A stretch of DNA of 27,890 bases from Prevotellaceae bacterium (GTDB taxonomy: Bacteria; Bacteroidota; Bacteroidia; Bacteroidales; Bacteroidaceae), in the NCBI GenBank assembly GCA_021153165.1, contig JAGKTZ010000020.1, forward strand, positions 1 through 27,890, written 5' to 3'. Both the position numbers and the translations under genes were made by a program. Under the pieces are notes generated by a model. That model was not told the origin of the DNA and did no database searches. It was given only the letters and a program-made list of their open reading frames with translations. Positions 7,199-14,276 of the stretch are shown here, piece by piece (the stretch's first letter is position 1; each line of letters opens with the position of its first letter).

Positions 7199-8422
7199 TT
7201 AAATGGCTACTGAAAAACGTTCACTGATTTTACTATCAAGCACTTTTGTGTCGGCATCAATCTTATCATCGGTGACTTTTGCATAAATCTGGGTAGTAGT
7301 AATCTCAGCATGTCCCAACATCTTACTGACCGTTTCCAAAGGCACGCCGTGTGAGAGGGTAATCTCCGTAGCGTATGTGTGCCTTCCTGCATGAAAGACG
7401 ATTCTACGCTCTATACCGCACATCTTGGCAATCACCTTCAACTGACGATTCATTTCCGAATTGCTATACATCGGAAGAAGTTTGCCGTCAGAATCCACAT
7501 CGCGATACTTGTCTATTATGTAGATAGGAATATCCAGCAAAGGCACCTCATAATCTATCTTGGTCTTCTTACGAGAGGTCTTTATCCATAGCGTGCCATC
7601 TTCATCTGTTGCTAAATCCTCCTTGGTCAGCATACACATATCACCGTAAGGGATACCTGTATAGCAAGAGAATAAGAAGAGGTCTCGTATGTGGTACAAC
7701 TTGGCATTATGAAGTGGAGTGGTCATCATCAGTTGCAGTTCCTCTGTGGTCAGATATTTCTGCTCTCTCTTCGGACGCTCCGCCTCATAGCCCCAGAATG
7801 GATTGGTAGTAAGAATGCCATCGGCAATAGCTTCACCGATAATAGTCTTGAAGTTCGTTGTCAATTGCTTGATGGTACCCAATGCCAAATGGCACTCGGT
7901 ACGCAAGTGGAGGTCGTACTTGTCGATAAACGAGCGATCCAATGCCGTAAAGGGAATATCTGTTAACTTGTACTTCTCATTCAAGAACTTTTCGATATGT
8001 TGGTATGCGTACTTGTAGGCACGCAGAGTTCCTGCAACACGATTTACGCCCACACGCTTTTCAAAATTCTTGATGAAGGCACGAAAATAACTCATCAAGG
8101 TCTCTTGACCTGATGCCATACCCAATAGAAGGCATTTCACATCTTTTGCCGTTACAATATCGTGTATGGCTATCTGCTCCTGAAAGATGGAGAGTGCCGT
8201 GGCACGAATCTCATCCAACTGACGATTGATCTCTCGGGCAGCTACACTCTTACCTGTAGCACGACCTGAGTGCCACATCGTATGAGGCACCGACATCTTC
8301 AAACTGAATGCCGCTTCGGAGTATTTTCCGACGGTCAATCTCGCCATCACAGGGCAATTGCCTTTGGCATCCGCTTCGCTCTTTTTGAGGTAGAACGCCA
8401 CCTTTACATTTACTTGATTCAT
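7199..8422 (-). CDS. Tyrosine recombinase, IntDOT-like (integrase 2)
   Basis: This 407-residue recombinase is the outermost gene of the element, where the functional integrase is usually found. The arm-binding domain is at 1-90 and the core-binding domain at about 108-205. Its catalytic set is a lysine in TSRKKTK (about 285), H344-xx-R347-H348, H371 and Y380. The first arginine is replaced by proline (TGIPYGDM, P258), and R246 lies upstream, as in integrase 1. It is about as long as IntDOT (around 410) but clearly diverged from integrase 1, so this is not a recent duplication. The two enzymes may act together or recognise different sites. The promoter lies directly upstream, with a leader of only about 12 nt. 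Confidence 0.92.
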   Translation of the reverse strand: MNQVNVKVAFYLKKSEADAKGNCPVMARLTVGKYSEAAFSLKMSVPHTMWHSGRATGKSVAAREINRQLDEIRATALSIFQEQIAIHDIVTAKDVKCLLLGMASGQETLMSYFRAFIKNFEKRVGVNRVAGTLRAYKYAYQHIEKFLNEKYKLTDIPFTALDRSFIDKYDLHLRTECHLALGTIKQLTTNFKTIIGEAIADGILTTNPFWGYEAERPKREQKYLTTEELQLMMTTPLHNAKLYHIRDLFLFSCYTGIPYGDMCMLTKEDLATDEDGTLWIKTSRKKTKIDYEVPLLDIPIYIIDKYRDVDSDGKLLPMYSNSEMNRQLKVIAKMCGIERRIVFHAGRHTYATEITLSHGVPLETVSKMLGHAEITTTQIYAKVTDDKIDADTKVLDSKISERFSVAI

Positions 8423-8440
8423 AACTCTTTACTTTGGTTG

Positions 8441-8448
8441 CAAAATTA
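8441..8448 (-). promoter_or_regulatory. Integrase operon promoter, -7 box
   Basis: On the minus strand the sequence reads TAATTTTG, matching TAnnTTTG, 18 nt upstream of the int2 ATG. Just outside it, at about 8471-8514, GGCAT and ATGCC form an inverted pair that could belong to the element end. Nothing else was recognised in 8449-8550. Confidence 0.5.
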
Positions 8449-8556
8449 AAGTATAAAGAGCAAATGAAAGGCATGAATAATATAGCGGAATATAGAATAA
8501 AGTACTATGCCCCAATATCTGAGCCTATATTTTTTCTCACCTCAAGAAAAAATGCT

Positions 8557-8564
8557 TACCTTTG
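8557..8564 (+). promoter_or_regulatory. Promoter -7 box of the structured RNA
   Basis: TACCTTTG matches TAnnTTTG. Transcription would begin near 8571, right at the base of the closing helix of the RNA, which supports a dedicated RNA gene. Confidence 0.55.
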
Positions 8565-8570
8565 TCATAG

Positions 8571-8765
8571 CAAAGATTGGAAAATACGCGTTCTTTGAGG
8601 CGGTTATTGGGATGCCGATGGAGATTAAGAACCATTTTTCTGACCGATTTTTGCCCTCAAAAAAGGCAACGGATTAGTAGCAAATCTACATCTTAACTCA
8701 TCTATATACGGTCTTTCAGGACCGCATTACAACCACGGAAGCCCGTTGCGTATTAAACAATCTAC
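8571..8765 (+). ncRNA. Structured non-coding RNA, possibly 6S-like
   Basis: The two ends of this stretch of about 195 nt pair perfectly. AGATTG (8574-8579) pairs with CAATCT (8758-8763). After a symmetric 3x3 internal loop, AATACGC (8583-8589) pairs with GCGTATT (8748-8754). Inside are a hairpin CGGTC/GACCG with a 6-nt loop (about 8710-8725), a small ACGG/CCGT hairpin (about 8735-8746) and an apical hairpin TTGCC/GGCAA (8651-8655 with 8665-8669). A long rod with closing stem, open centre and apical stem, of this length and behind its own promoter, is the plan of 6S RNA. I cannot confirm the family from memory of its sequence. No clear T-run terminator follows. Nothing else was recognised between 8766 and the cyclophilin promoter. 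Confidence 0.5.
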
Positions 8766-8901
8766 CAACGAATTGCATTATTTCCCAATTTCCTGCCTTT
8801 TTCTCGCGAGTTCTTACTATATTTGAGATAAATCTCCAATATACTCTCTCTCGCTGTGAAAATTATTGAAGTAAACTTCATAATTCTCGCTCGCTTATTC
8901 G

Positions 8902-8909
8902 TATATTTG
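8902..8909 (+). promoter_or_regulatory. Cyclophilin promoter, -7 box
   Basis: TATATTTG matches TAnnTTTG and lies 28 nt before the ATG. It is embedded in GTATATTTGC (8901-8910), which also fits the published CTnDOT target motif GTANNTTTGC. Confidence 0.6.
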
Positions 8910-8937
8910 CATTACATCATAGCATTATTTAATAATT

Positions 8938-9684
8938 ATGGCAAAAATAAAGATCAAAACGACAATGGGCGACATCCTGGTGCGCCTGTACGACGAGACA
9001 CCACTACATCGCGACAACTTCTTGAAACTGGCCGGCGAAGGTTTCTTTGACGGCACATTGTTTCACCGCGTGATCAAGGATTTCATGATACAAGGCGGTG
9101 ACCCCGACAGCAAGGGCGCTCCTGCCGGCAAGAGCCTCGGCACAGGTGGTCCAGGCTATACCATTCCTGCAGAAATCAATGCTAAGGAATTGTTTCACAA
9201 ACGCGGCGCTCTGAGTGCAGCACGCCTTGGCGACGAAGTAAATCCTACGAAGGAAAGTAGCGGTAGCCAATTCTATATCGTATGGGGCAAGACCTACAAA
9301 TCTGCCGAACTGAAGCAGATGGAGCGCCAAATGGAGATGCAACAGGAGCAAAGCATCTTCGGTGCACTCGCTGCCGAGCACCGCGAAGAAATCATGACTC
9401 TACGCCGCAACCGCGACCGCGCTGGTCTGATGGAACTGCAGGAAAAGTTGGGCAAAGAGGCCATGCAAAAGAGCAAAGAGATGGGACGTCCCTGCTTCAC
9501 CCCAGAGCAAGTGGAAGCCTACACCACCCTGGGCGGCACACCCTTCCTTGACGGCGGCTACACCGTCTTTGGCGAAGTCGAAGAAGGCCTCGACATCGTC
9601 GAACAGATCCAAGCTACAGACACTCACCGCGACGACCGCCCCAAGACCGACATTACCATGCAGGTAGAGGTGGTGGAGGATTGA
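8938..9684 (+). CDS. Cyclophilin-type peptidyl-prolyl cis-trans isomerase with a charged insertion
   Basis: It catalyses cis-trans isomerisation of proline peptide bonds. The fold is recognisable: FHRVIKDFMIQGGD (R44, Q52), GSQFYI (Q111) and FLDGGYTVFGEV near the end. The usual active-site histidine in the last motif is a tyrosine here (Y208). About 80 residues (117-196), rich in E, K, Q, M and R and probably helical, are inserted between the last two core motifs; bacterial single-domain cyclophilins are about 165-190 residues, and this one has 248. There is no signal peptide, so it is cytoplasmic. It is a single gene with its own promoter. An AT-rich hairpin follows (9691-9699 with 9712-9720). 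Confidence 0.93.
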   Translation: MAKIKIKTTMGDILVRLYDETPLHRDNFLKLAGEGFFDGTLFHRVIKDFMIQGGDPDSKGAPAGKSLGTGGPGYTIPAEINAKELFHKRGALSAARLGDEVNPTKESSGSQFYIVWGKTYKSAELKQMERQMEMQQEQSIFGALAAEHREEIMTLRRNRDRAGLMELQEKLGKEAMQKSKEMGRPCFTPEQVEAYTTLGGTPFLDGGYTVFGEVEEGLDIVEQIQATDTHRDDRPKTDITMQVEVVED

Positions 9685-9690
9685 ATCACC

Positions 9691-9720
9691 TATACATAAC
9701 AATGGAGTTTTTTATGTATA
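9691..9720 (+). terminator. AT-rich hairpin after the cyclophilin gene
   Basis: TATACATAA (9691-9699) pairs with TTATGTATA (9712-9720). The stem is weak and the T-run lies inside the loop side, so its function as a terminator is uncertain. Confidence 0.4.
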
Positions 9721-9890
9721 TAAAGAACAAATAGTCTCTAAAAGGGGTTCATATTTAAATCATCAAACATCATGTATCCACAAATTCAACACCCACACAA
9801 ACCTTTAGTAAGGCACTATGAAATAAAAGGAAAGAATCAGGGTGTCAGTTAAGCCTATTGAGAGTTTTTTTACCTTTTTCACAAAAGGAG

Positions 9891-9920
9891 TTTGTGATAG
9901 CAATATTATTTGTAAATTTG
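9891..9920 (+). promoter_or_regulatory. Promoter of the m5C restriction-modification operon
   Basis: TTTG (9891-9894) and TAAATTTG (9913-9920) form a -33/-7 pair with 18 nt between them. An inverted repeat CCTTTT/AAAAGG lies at about 9873-9888, just upstream, and could be an operator. No controller-protein gene is seen nearby. Confidence 0.55.
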
Positions 9921-9949
9921 CCTAGAAAATAATACATATACAGCCCGGC

Positions 9950-11293
9950 ATGTCAAAACAGCACACTATCTATAATGATTATTCCGATTTTCTTTACGAA
10001 CCAATAACCTTACCACTATTCAACTATGGTAAGAATACTGATAAAAGGCAGTTAAGCGTTCTTTCATTATTCTCAGGATGTGGGGGAATGGATATTGGCT
10101 TTGAAGGTGGTTTTATTTGCCACAAGAAATCTGTACCACAGGAAAAGGGATGGATTGAAGAAAGCGTAAATGAGAACTGGGTATTACTCAAGAAAAATAG
10201 GTTTAATACTATTTTTGCAAACGATATTTTACCTGAAGCAATACAGACCTGGTCAAATTATATGAGACGGTTTGACAAAGATTGTACGATATATCACACA
10301 GAAAGTATTGTTGATTTAGTAAAGGCACACAAAGAAGGAGCTAATATTTTTCCCGAATCAGTTGACGTAGTAACGGGAGGTTTCCCCTGTCAAGATTTTA
10401 GTGTTGCTGGTAAGCGTAAAGGGTTTGATTCAGATAAAGGACACGATGGTAAGAAATATGAGGATGACATACCCTCTGAGGAAACTCGTGGAAAACTATA
10501 CTATTGGATGAAACAAGTCATTGAGATAACAAAACCAAAGGTTTTTATTGCAGAGAATGTCAAAGGTCTTGTTAGTTTAGGAGATGTAAGAAATATAATT
10601 CAAAAAGACTTTGCAAACGCAGATGGAGATGGTTATATAGTACTACCACCTAAGGTCTTGCATGCTGGAAATTATGGAGTGCCTGAGACACGCGAGCGTG
10701 TCATATTCATAGGTATCAAAAAAAATGCATTAAATTCTGAGATAAGAGCAGCACTTGAAAGCGATACAATTCCCGACAAATACAATCCTTATCCAAACCC
10801 TACGCATGATTTTAATGTGAGTAATGATTTACTACTTTCACCAGTAACTTGTCGCGATGTTCTTGCTGATTTAAAAGAGCCAAATGAGAGTTATGATTTG
10901 ACTCATTGTTTTTACTCAAAAGCTAAGTACATGGGCAAGCACTGTCAAGGTCAATCAGAAATCAACTATGATGGTCTTGGCCCAACAATTCGTTCAGAGC
11001 ATCATGGGAATATAGAATTCCGTAGACTTTCTGCCGAACATGGCGGCAAAAATATTGAAGAATTAGAAGCAGGCAAGCAAGAGCGCAGACTTACTCCAAG
11101 AGAGTGTGCATTAATTCAAACTTTTCCCCCGGACTATCCTTTCATCAAGTTCAAAGGGTATACACGTCGTTTTGAAGTAAACCAATCAGGAGCATACAAA
11201 GTTATAGGAAACGCTGTTCCCCCTGTACTAGCATATAATATAGCAAAACGTTTAGAAGAATTATGGCCTTTATATTTTGGAGAGGATGAATAA
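9950..11293 (+). CDS. Type II DNA (cytosine-5) methyltransferase
   Basis: It transfers a methyl group from SAM to C5 of cytosine in a specific site, protecting host DNA from the partner nuclease. The ordered m5C motifs are present: I (VLSLFSGCGGMDIGF, about 37-51), IV with catalytic C147 (GGFPCQDFS), VI (ENV, 202-204), VIII (ETRERVIFIG, 247-255), IX (RRLTPRECALIQTFP, 379-393) and X (YKVIGNAVPP, 416-425). The target-recognition domain is the region of about 270-370. The recognition site cannot be told from the sequence. AT-rich codons contrast with the flanking cyclophilin and cstA genes and suggest transfer. The stop overlaps the start of the nuclease gene. Confidence 0.95.
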   Translation: MSKQHTIYNDYSDFLYEPITLPLFNYGKNTDKRQLSVLSLFSGCGGMDIGFEGGFICHKKSVPQEKGWIEESVNENWVLLKKNRFNTIFANDILPEAIQTWSNYMRRFDKDCTIYHTESIVDLVKAHKEGANIFPESVDVVTGGFPCQDFSVAGKRKGFDSDKGHDGKKYEDDIPSEETRGKLYYWMKQVIEITKPKVFIAENVKGLVSLGDVRNIIQKDFANADGDGYIVLPPKVLHAGNYGVPETRERVIFIGIKKNALNSEIRAALESDTIPDKYNPYPNPTHDFNVSNDLLLSPVTCRDVLADLKEPNESYDLTHCFYSKAKYMGKHCQGQSEINYDGLGPTIRSEHHGNIEFRRLSAEHGGKNIEELEAGKQERRLTPRECALIQTFPPDYPFIKFKGYTRRFEVNQSGAYKVIGNAVPPVLAYNIAKRLEELWPLYFGEDE

Positions 11294-12416
11294 TACAGAT
11301 AATATAATTCAAATATATCAACGTGATATCAGGCAAGCTGATTTAGCGTTTGCAGAATTTATGAATTCTGCAGAAAATTATTTAAATAATAAGGCAAAAC
11401 AGCATATTGACTTATACAAAAAATGTGAAGGCAAAGAGCTTGAGTTACTCGCAGAAAAAGCCTTAAAAGAAATTGCCCCCTCAACCCCATTTCGCCCAGA
11501 AGATATAATACTAGTATCAGGTGCTAAATTCCCAGATATTCAAGCTGGTCTCTATTATGGAGTAGAGGTCAAGTCGACAAAATCCAACTCTTGGAATTCG
11601 ACAGGAAGTAGCATAATAGAAAGTACACGAATACCAGATATTTCTAAAATCTATATGCTTTTTGGGAAACTCGGTGGAACTCCAGCAGAATTTAGATGTA
11701 GACCTTATGAGAAGTGCTTGAGTAATATTGCGGTTACTCACTCGCCAAGATATTTAATTGATATGTCACTTGATGATAATCAAATGGCGAATATCTTTGA
11801 CAAGATGAGAATTGATTATGACACGTTTAGGTTACTTGATGAGAAGGATAAAATTCAACGCGTTAGACAATATTATAAACAGTCAAGGCAAAATGGATCA
11901 AAGAAGCAGAAATTTGAAATGCCCTGGTGGATAGGTGAAGAAGAATCCGATGAATCTTCCCCTATGGTAATACGATTCTTTAGTGACATCGAAAGGATGA
12001 TGCAAGAAGACATGATTGCTAGAATGTTTATTCTATTTACCGAGTTATTTAGAAATAATTATACAGCAAAATATAAGCGTGCAGCCTTATGGATGTGTAG
12101 TAGGTATTCTGTAATTGATAATTCATTAAGAGACCGCTTTACGGCTGGTGGGAAAATCACTGAAATAGGAGGCATAAAATTTGACAAACCAGTTCCACAA
12201 ATTCTTAATACGCTATACCTTTACCGCCACATGATTTATAAGTTATTAAACAATCCTGATAAAATGCTATGTGATGACATTCATGACTTTTGGTCTATTG
12301 AATGTTCTCCACTGTTTTATCATAAATGTTGGTTAGATTCCATCCAAGCTGAATTTGACAAAAACATAGAATTAAATCAGTTAAATATAAGAGAGCTATT
12401 AAATAGTTGGGACTAA
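11286..12416 (+). CDS. Type II restriction endonuclease, PD-(D/E)XK fold
   Basis: This is the probable cutting partner of the m5C methyltransferase. The catalytic signature is FPDIQAG...YYGVEVKSTK, with D84, E94 and K96 counted from this start; E57 could complete the metal site. A conserved-looking block follows (SIIESTRIPDIS.IYMLFGKLGG). The C-terminal two-thirds shows no recognisable domain and probably carries DNA specificity. The ATG at 11286 overlaps the methyltransferase stop by 8 nt and has GGAGAGG just upstream, so it is preferred over the in-frame TTG at 11277. Translational coupling after the methylase ensures protection first. It resembles a known class of Type II nucleases, but I cannot name the prototype enzyme safely. 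Confidence 0.85.
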   Translation: MNNTDNIIQIYQRDIRQADLAFAEFMNSAENYLNNKAKQHIDLYKKCEGKELELLAEKALKEIAPSTPFRPEDIILVSGAKFPDIQAGLYYGVEVKSTKSNSWNSTGSSIIESTRIPDISKIYMLFGKLGGTPAEFRCRPYEKCLSNIAVTHSPRYLIDMSLDDNQMANIFDKMRIDYDTFRLLDEKDKIQRVRQYYKQSRQNGSKKQKFEMPWWIGEEESDESSPMVIRFFSDIERMMQEDMIARMFILFTELFRNNYTAKYKRAALWMCSRYSVIDNSLRDRFTAGGKITEIGGIKFDKPVPQILNTLYLYRHMIYKLLNNPDKMLCDDIHDFWSIECSPLFYHKCWLDSIQAEFDKNIELNQLNIRELLNSWD

Positions 12417-12481
12417 TAAATAAGTTTATCCATCGTTATTATCCCTTCCTAAAATTTAGATATTCTATTTTTGAACTTCTT

Positions 12482-12521
12482 ATTCATTTCCCTTACCTGA
12501 AGCCAGACAAGGGAAATGAAT
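12482..12521. terminator. Strong hairpin between the RM operon and cstA
   Basis: A perfect 13-bp inverted repeat (12482-12494 with 12509-12521) with a 14-nt loop is present without a long T-run. The rest of the gap 12417-12728 is AT-rich. It holds a second imperfect hairpin around 12674-12707, close to cstA, and no clear TAnnTTTG promoter was found. Confidence 0.6.
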
Positions 12522-12728
12522 TAATTTGCCTCCTTTTATAAATCAACTCATGTTATTCAGTAGTCTTCATGACTATCACCAACATTATAACCACACTAAG
12601 AAGCGTTCTAAACAAATCTAGAAATGAGACATGTCGGCATAAATTACAACTTTCTCTAAATGTGTTTTGATTTGTTTTTTCAGTTATCGAATCTTCCTGC
12701 TGAAAACTTTTAATGACATTTTGCATAT

Positions 12729-14174
12729 ATGATTACTTTCACCATTGCACTCGTAGTACTCATTCTTGGATATTGGCTTTACGGCTCGTATATAAATAGA
12801 GTTTTTGGTCCCGATGACCGCCAGACACCCGCCTTAACCAAGGCTGATGGGGTGGATTATATCCCCTTACCAAATTGGAAAATCTTTATGATTCAGTTCC
12901 TGAATATAGCAGGACTCGGTCCTATCTTTGGGGCGATAATGGGTGCACAATTTGGTACAGCGTCCTACCTTTGGATCGTGTTCGGAACCATCTTTGCAGG
13001 AGCTGTGCATGATTTCTTCTCGGGCGCTCTATCTATCAGAAATGGTGGCGAGAGTTTACCCGAAATTGTCGGGCGCTACCTGGGAGTGCGTACCAAGAAG
13101 GTGATGACCATCTTTACGATGATCCTGATGATTCTGGTCGGCGCAGTATTCGTAAGCGGTCCTGCAGAATTGATCGCAGGCATGACACCCGACTGGATGG
13201 ATGCCTATTTCTGGATTGCCGTCATCTTCATTTACTATGTACTTGCCACGTTGTTGCCCGTCGACAAGATCATTGGCAAAGTTTACCCCCTCTTTGCTTT
13301 CGCACTGCTGTTTATGGCTGTAGGCGTATTGGTGATGCTCTATATCAAGAGTCCCGACCTACCCGAGATGTGGAATGGATTTGGCACAAAGTACGAGGCG
13401 AATCCTATCTTCCCCATGATGTTTATCTCTATTGCCTGCGGAGCTATCAGCGGATTTCACGCCACACAATCCCCCCTTATGGCACGCTGTATGCGTTCGG
13501 AAAGACATTGCCGCCCAATCTTTTACGGCGCAATGGTAGCTGAAGGTGCAGTAGCACTAATCTGGGCTGCGGCGGCCACATACTTTTTCCACGAAAATGG
13601 TGTCATAGATGCTGAGACGGGCAAGGCATTTTCGGGAGCAGCAGTGGCAACTCGCATTTCAAATGAGTGGTTGGGCACGCTGGGAGGTATATTGGCGATA
13701 CTCGGCATAGTGGCTGCGCCCATCACGAGTGGGGATACCGCTTTGCGCTCGGCACGACTGATTGCAGCAGACTTCTTACACATCGATCAAAAGCCTGTTA
13801 GTAAGCGCTTGCTGATTTGTATTCCATTATTCCTGCTCACCATCGCAGTACTCGTTTATAGCCTCAGCGACGCCGAAGGGTTTAAGATCATCTGGCGTTA
13901 CTTTGCATGGTGCAACCAAACACTCTCTGTCTTCACCCTGTGGGCTATCACCGTTTACCTGGTGCGCCATGGCAAGAACTATTACATCACCCTCCTGCCC
14001 GCTCTACTTATGACCTTGGTCTGCTCTTCCTATATCTGCATTGCCCCCGAAGGTTTGTCTCTCCCCCAGCCCATCGCCTATGCCATCGGTGGCATCTGCA
14101 CCATCATCGCCCTGATCTGGTTTATCAGATGGCACAGGAAAGAGGTGAGAGAAATGAGGATGAAAAAAGAATAA
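12729..14174 (+). CDS. cstA: Carbon starvation protein CstA family transporter (short form)
   Basis: This is an inner-membrane protein of about 12-13 hydrophobic segments. Family hallmarks are NIAGLGPIFGAIMGAQFG, HDFFSGALSIRNGGESLPEIVGRYLG and FHATQSPLMARC. CstA proteins import peptides, and in some bacteria pyruvate, when carbon is scarce. The E. coli-type proteins are about 700 residues; this one has 481, fitting the shorter CstA form common in Bacteroidetes, so it is not taken as a truncation. The lysine-rich end (RWHRKEVREMRMKKE) is cytoplasmic by the positive-inside rule. It is a single gene, ended by a long bidirectional terminator. No CstA-linked two-component genes are nearby. Confidence 0.92.
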   Translation: MITFTIALVVLILGYWLYGSYINRVFGPDDRQTPALTKADGVDYIPLPNWKIFMIQFLNIAGLGPIFGAIMGAQFGTASYLWIVFGTIFAGAVHDFFSGALSIRNGGESLPEIVGRYLGVRTKKVMTIFTMILMILVGAVFVSGPAELIAGMTPDWMDAYFWIAVIFIYYVLATLLPVDKIIGKVYPLFAFALLFMAVGVLVMLYIKSPDLPEMWNGFGTKYEANPIFPMMFISIACGAISGFHATQSPLMARCMRSERHCRPIFYGAMVAEGAVALIWAAAATYFFHENGVIDAETGKAFSGAAVATRISNEWLGTLGGILAILGIVAAPITSGDTALRSARLIAADFLHIDQKPVSKRLLICIPLFLLTIAVLVYSLSDAEGFKIIWRYFAWCNQTLSVFTLWAITVYLVRHGKNYYITLLPALLMTLVCSSYICIAPEGLSLPQPIAYAIGGICTIIALIWFIRWHRKEVREMRMKKE

Positions 14175-14215
14175 GGGATTTGTGCCTTATCTTTGTGTCA
14201 CCTATCATTATACAA

Positions 14216-14257
14216 AATTGAGCCGCAAGCAGTGTATGACTGGCTTGCGGCTCAATT
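14216..14257. terminator. Bidirectional terminator between cstA and the secreted-protein gene
   Basis: A perfect 15-bp stem (14216-14230 with 14243-14257) with a 12-nt loop is flanked by A and T runs, between convergent genes. Confidence 0.9.
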
Positions 14258-14276
14258 ATTATTTAGCTAATAGCGG

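Larger units (their letters stand above)
1..8550. mobile_element. Regulatory/integration end of a CTnDOT-family ICE (partial)
   Basis: Gene content defines this segment: a probable PRTRC fragment, RteA/RteB-type regulators, three excisionase-like HTH genes and two IntDOT-like integrases at the outer edge. In the CTnDOT family these functions are neighbours, and the integrase lies next to one att site. The transfer (tra/mob) genes would lie to the left of the window. No rteC or tetQ was found between the regulators and the integrases. The right boundary is inferred to lie between the int2 start (8422) and the promoter of the structured RNA (8557), because downstream genes look chromosomal. The exact att core was not identified, since the other end is not in the window. 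Confidence 0.8.

Noticed and set aside
8901..8910. GTATATTTGC as the actual ICE attachment site
   Set aside because: The same motif recurs at several promoters here, and the structured RNA between int2 and this site looks chromosomal; the true junction cannot be placed without the other end.
9772..9852. A 26-codon open frame starting MYPQIQHPHK upstream of the RM operon
   Set aside because: It is too short, has no recognisable motif and has no clear ribosome binding site; it is probably chance or a remnant.
12729..14174. cstA as a truncated pseudogene because it is shorter than the E. coli protein
   Set aside because: The frame is intact, has normal ends and codon use and is followed by a clean terminator; short CstA forms are common in the phylum.
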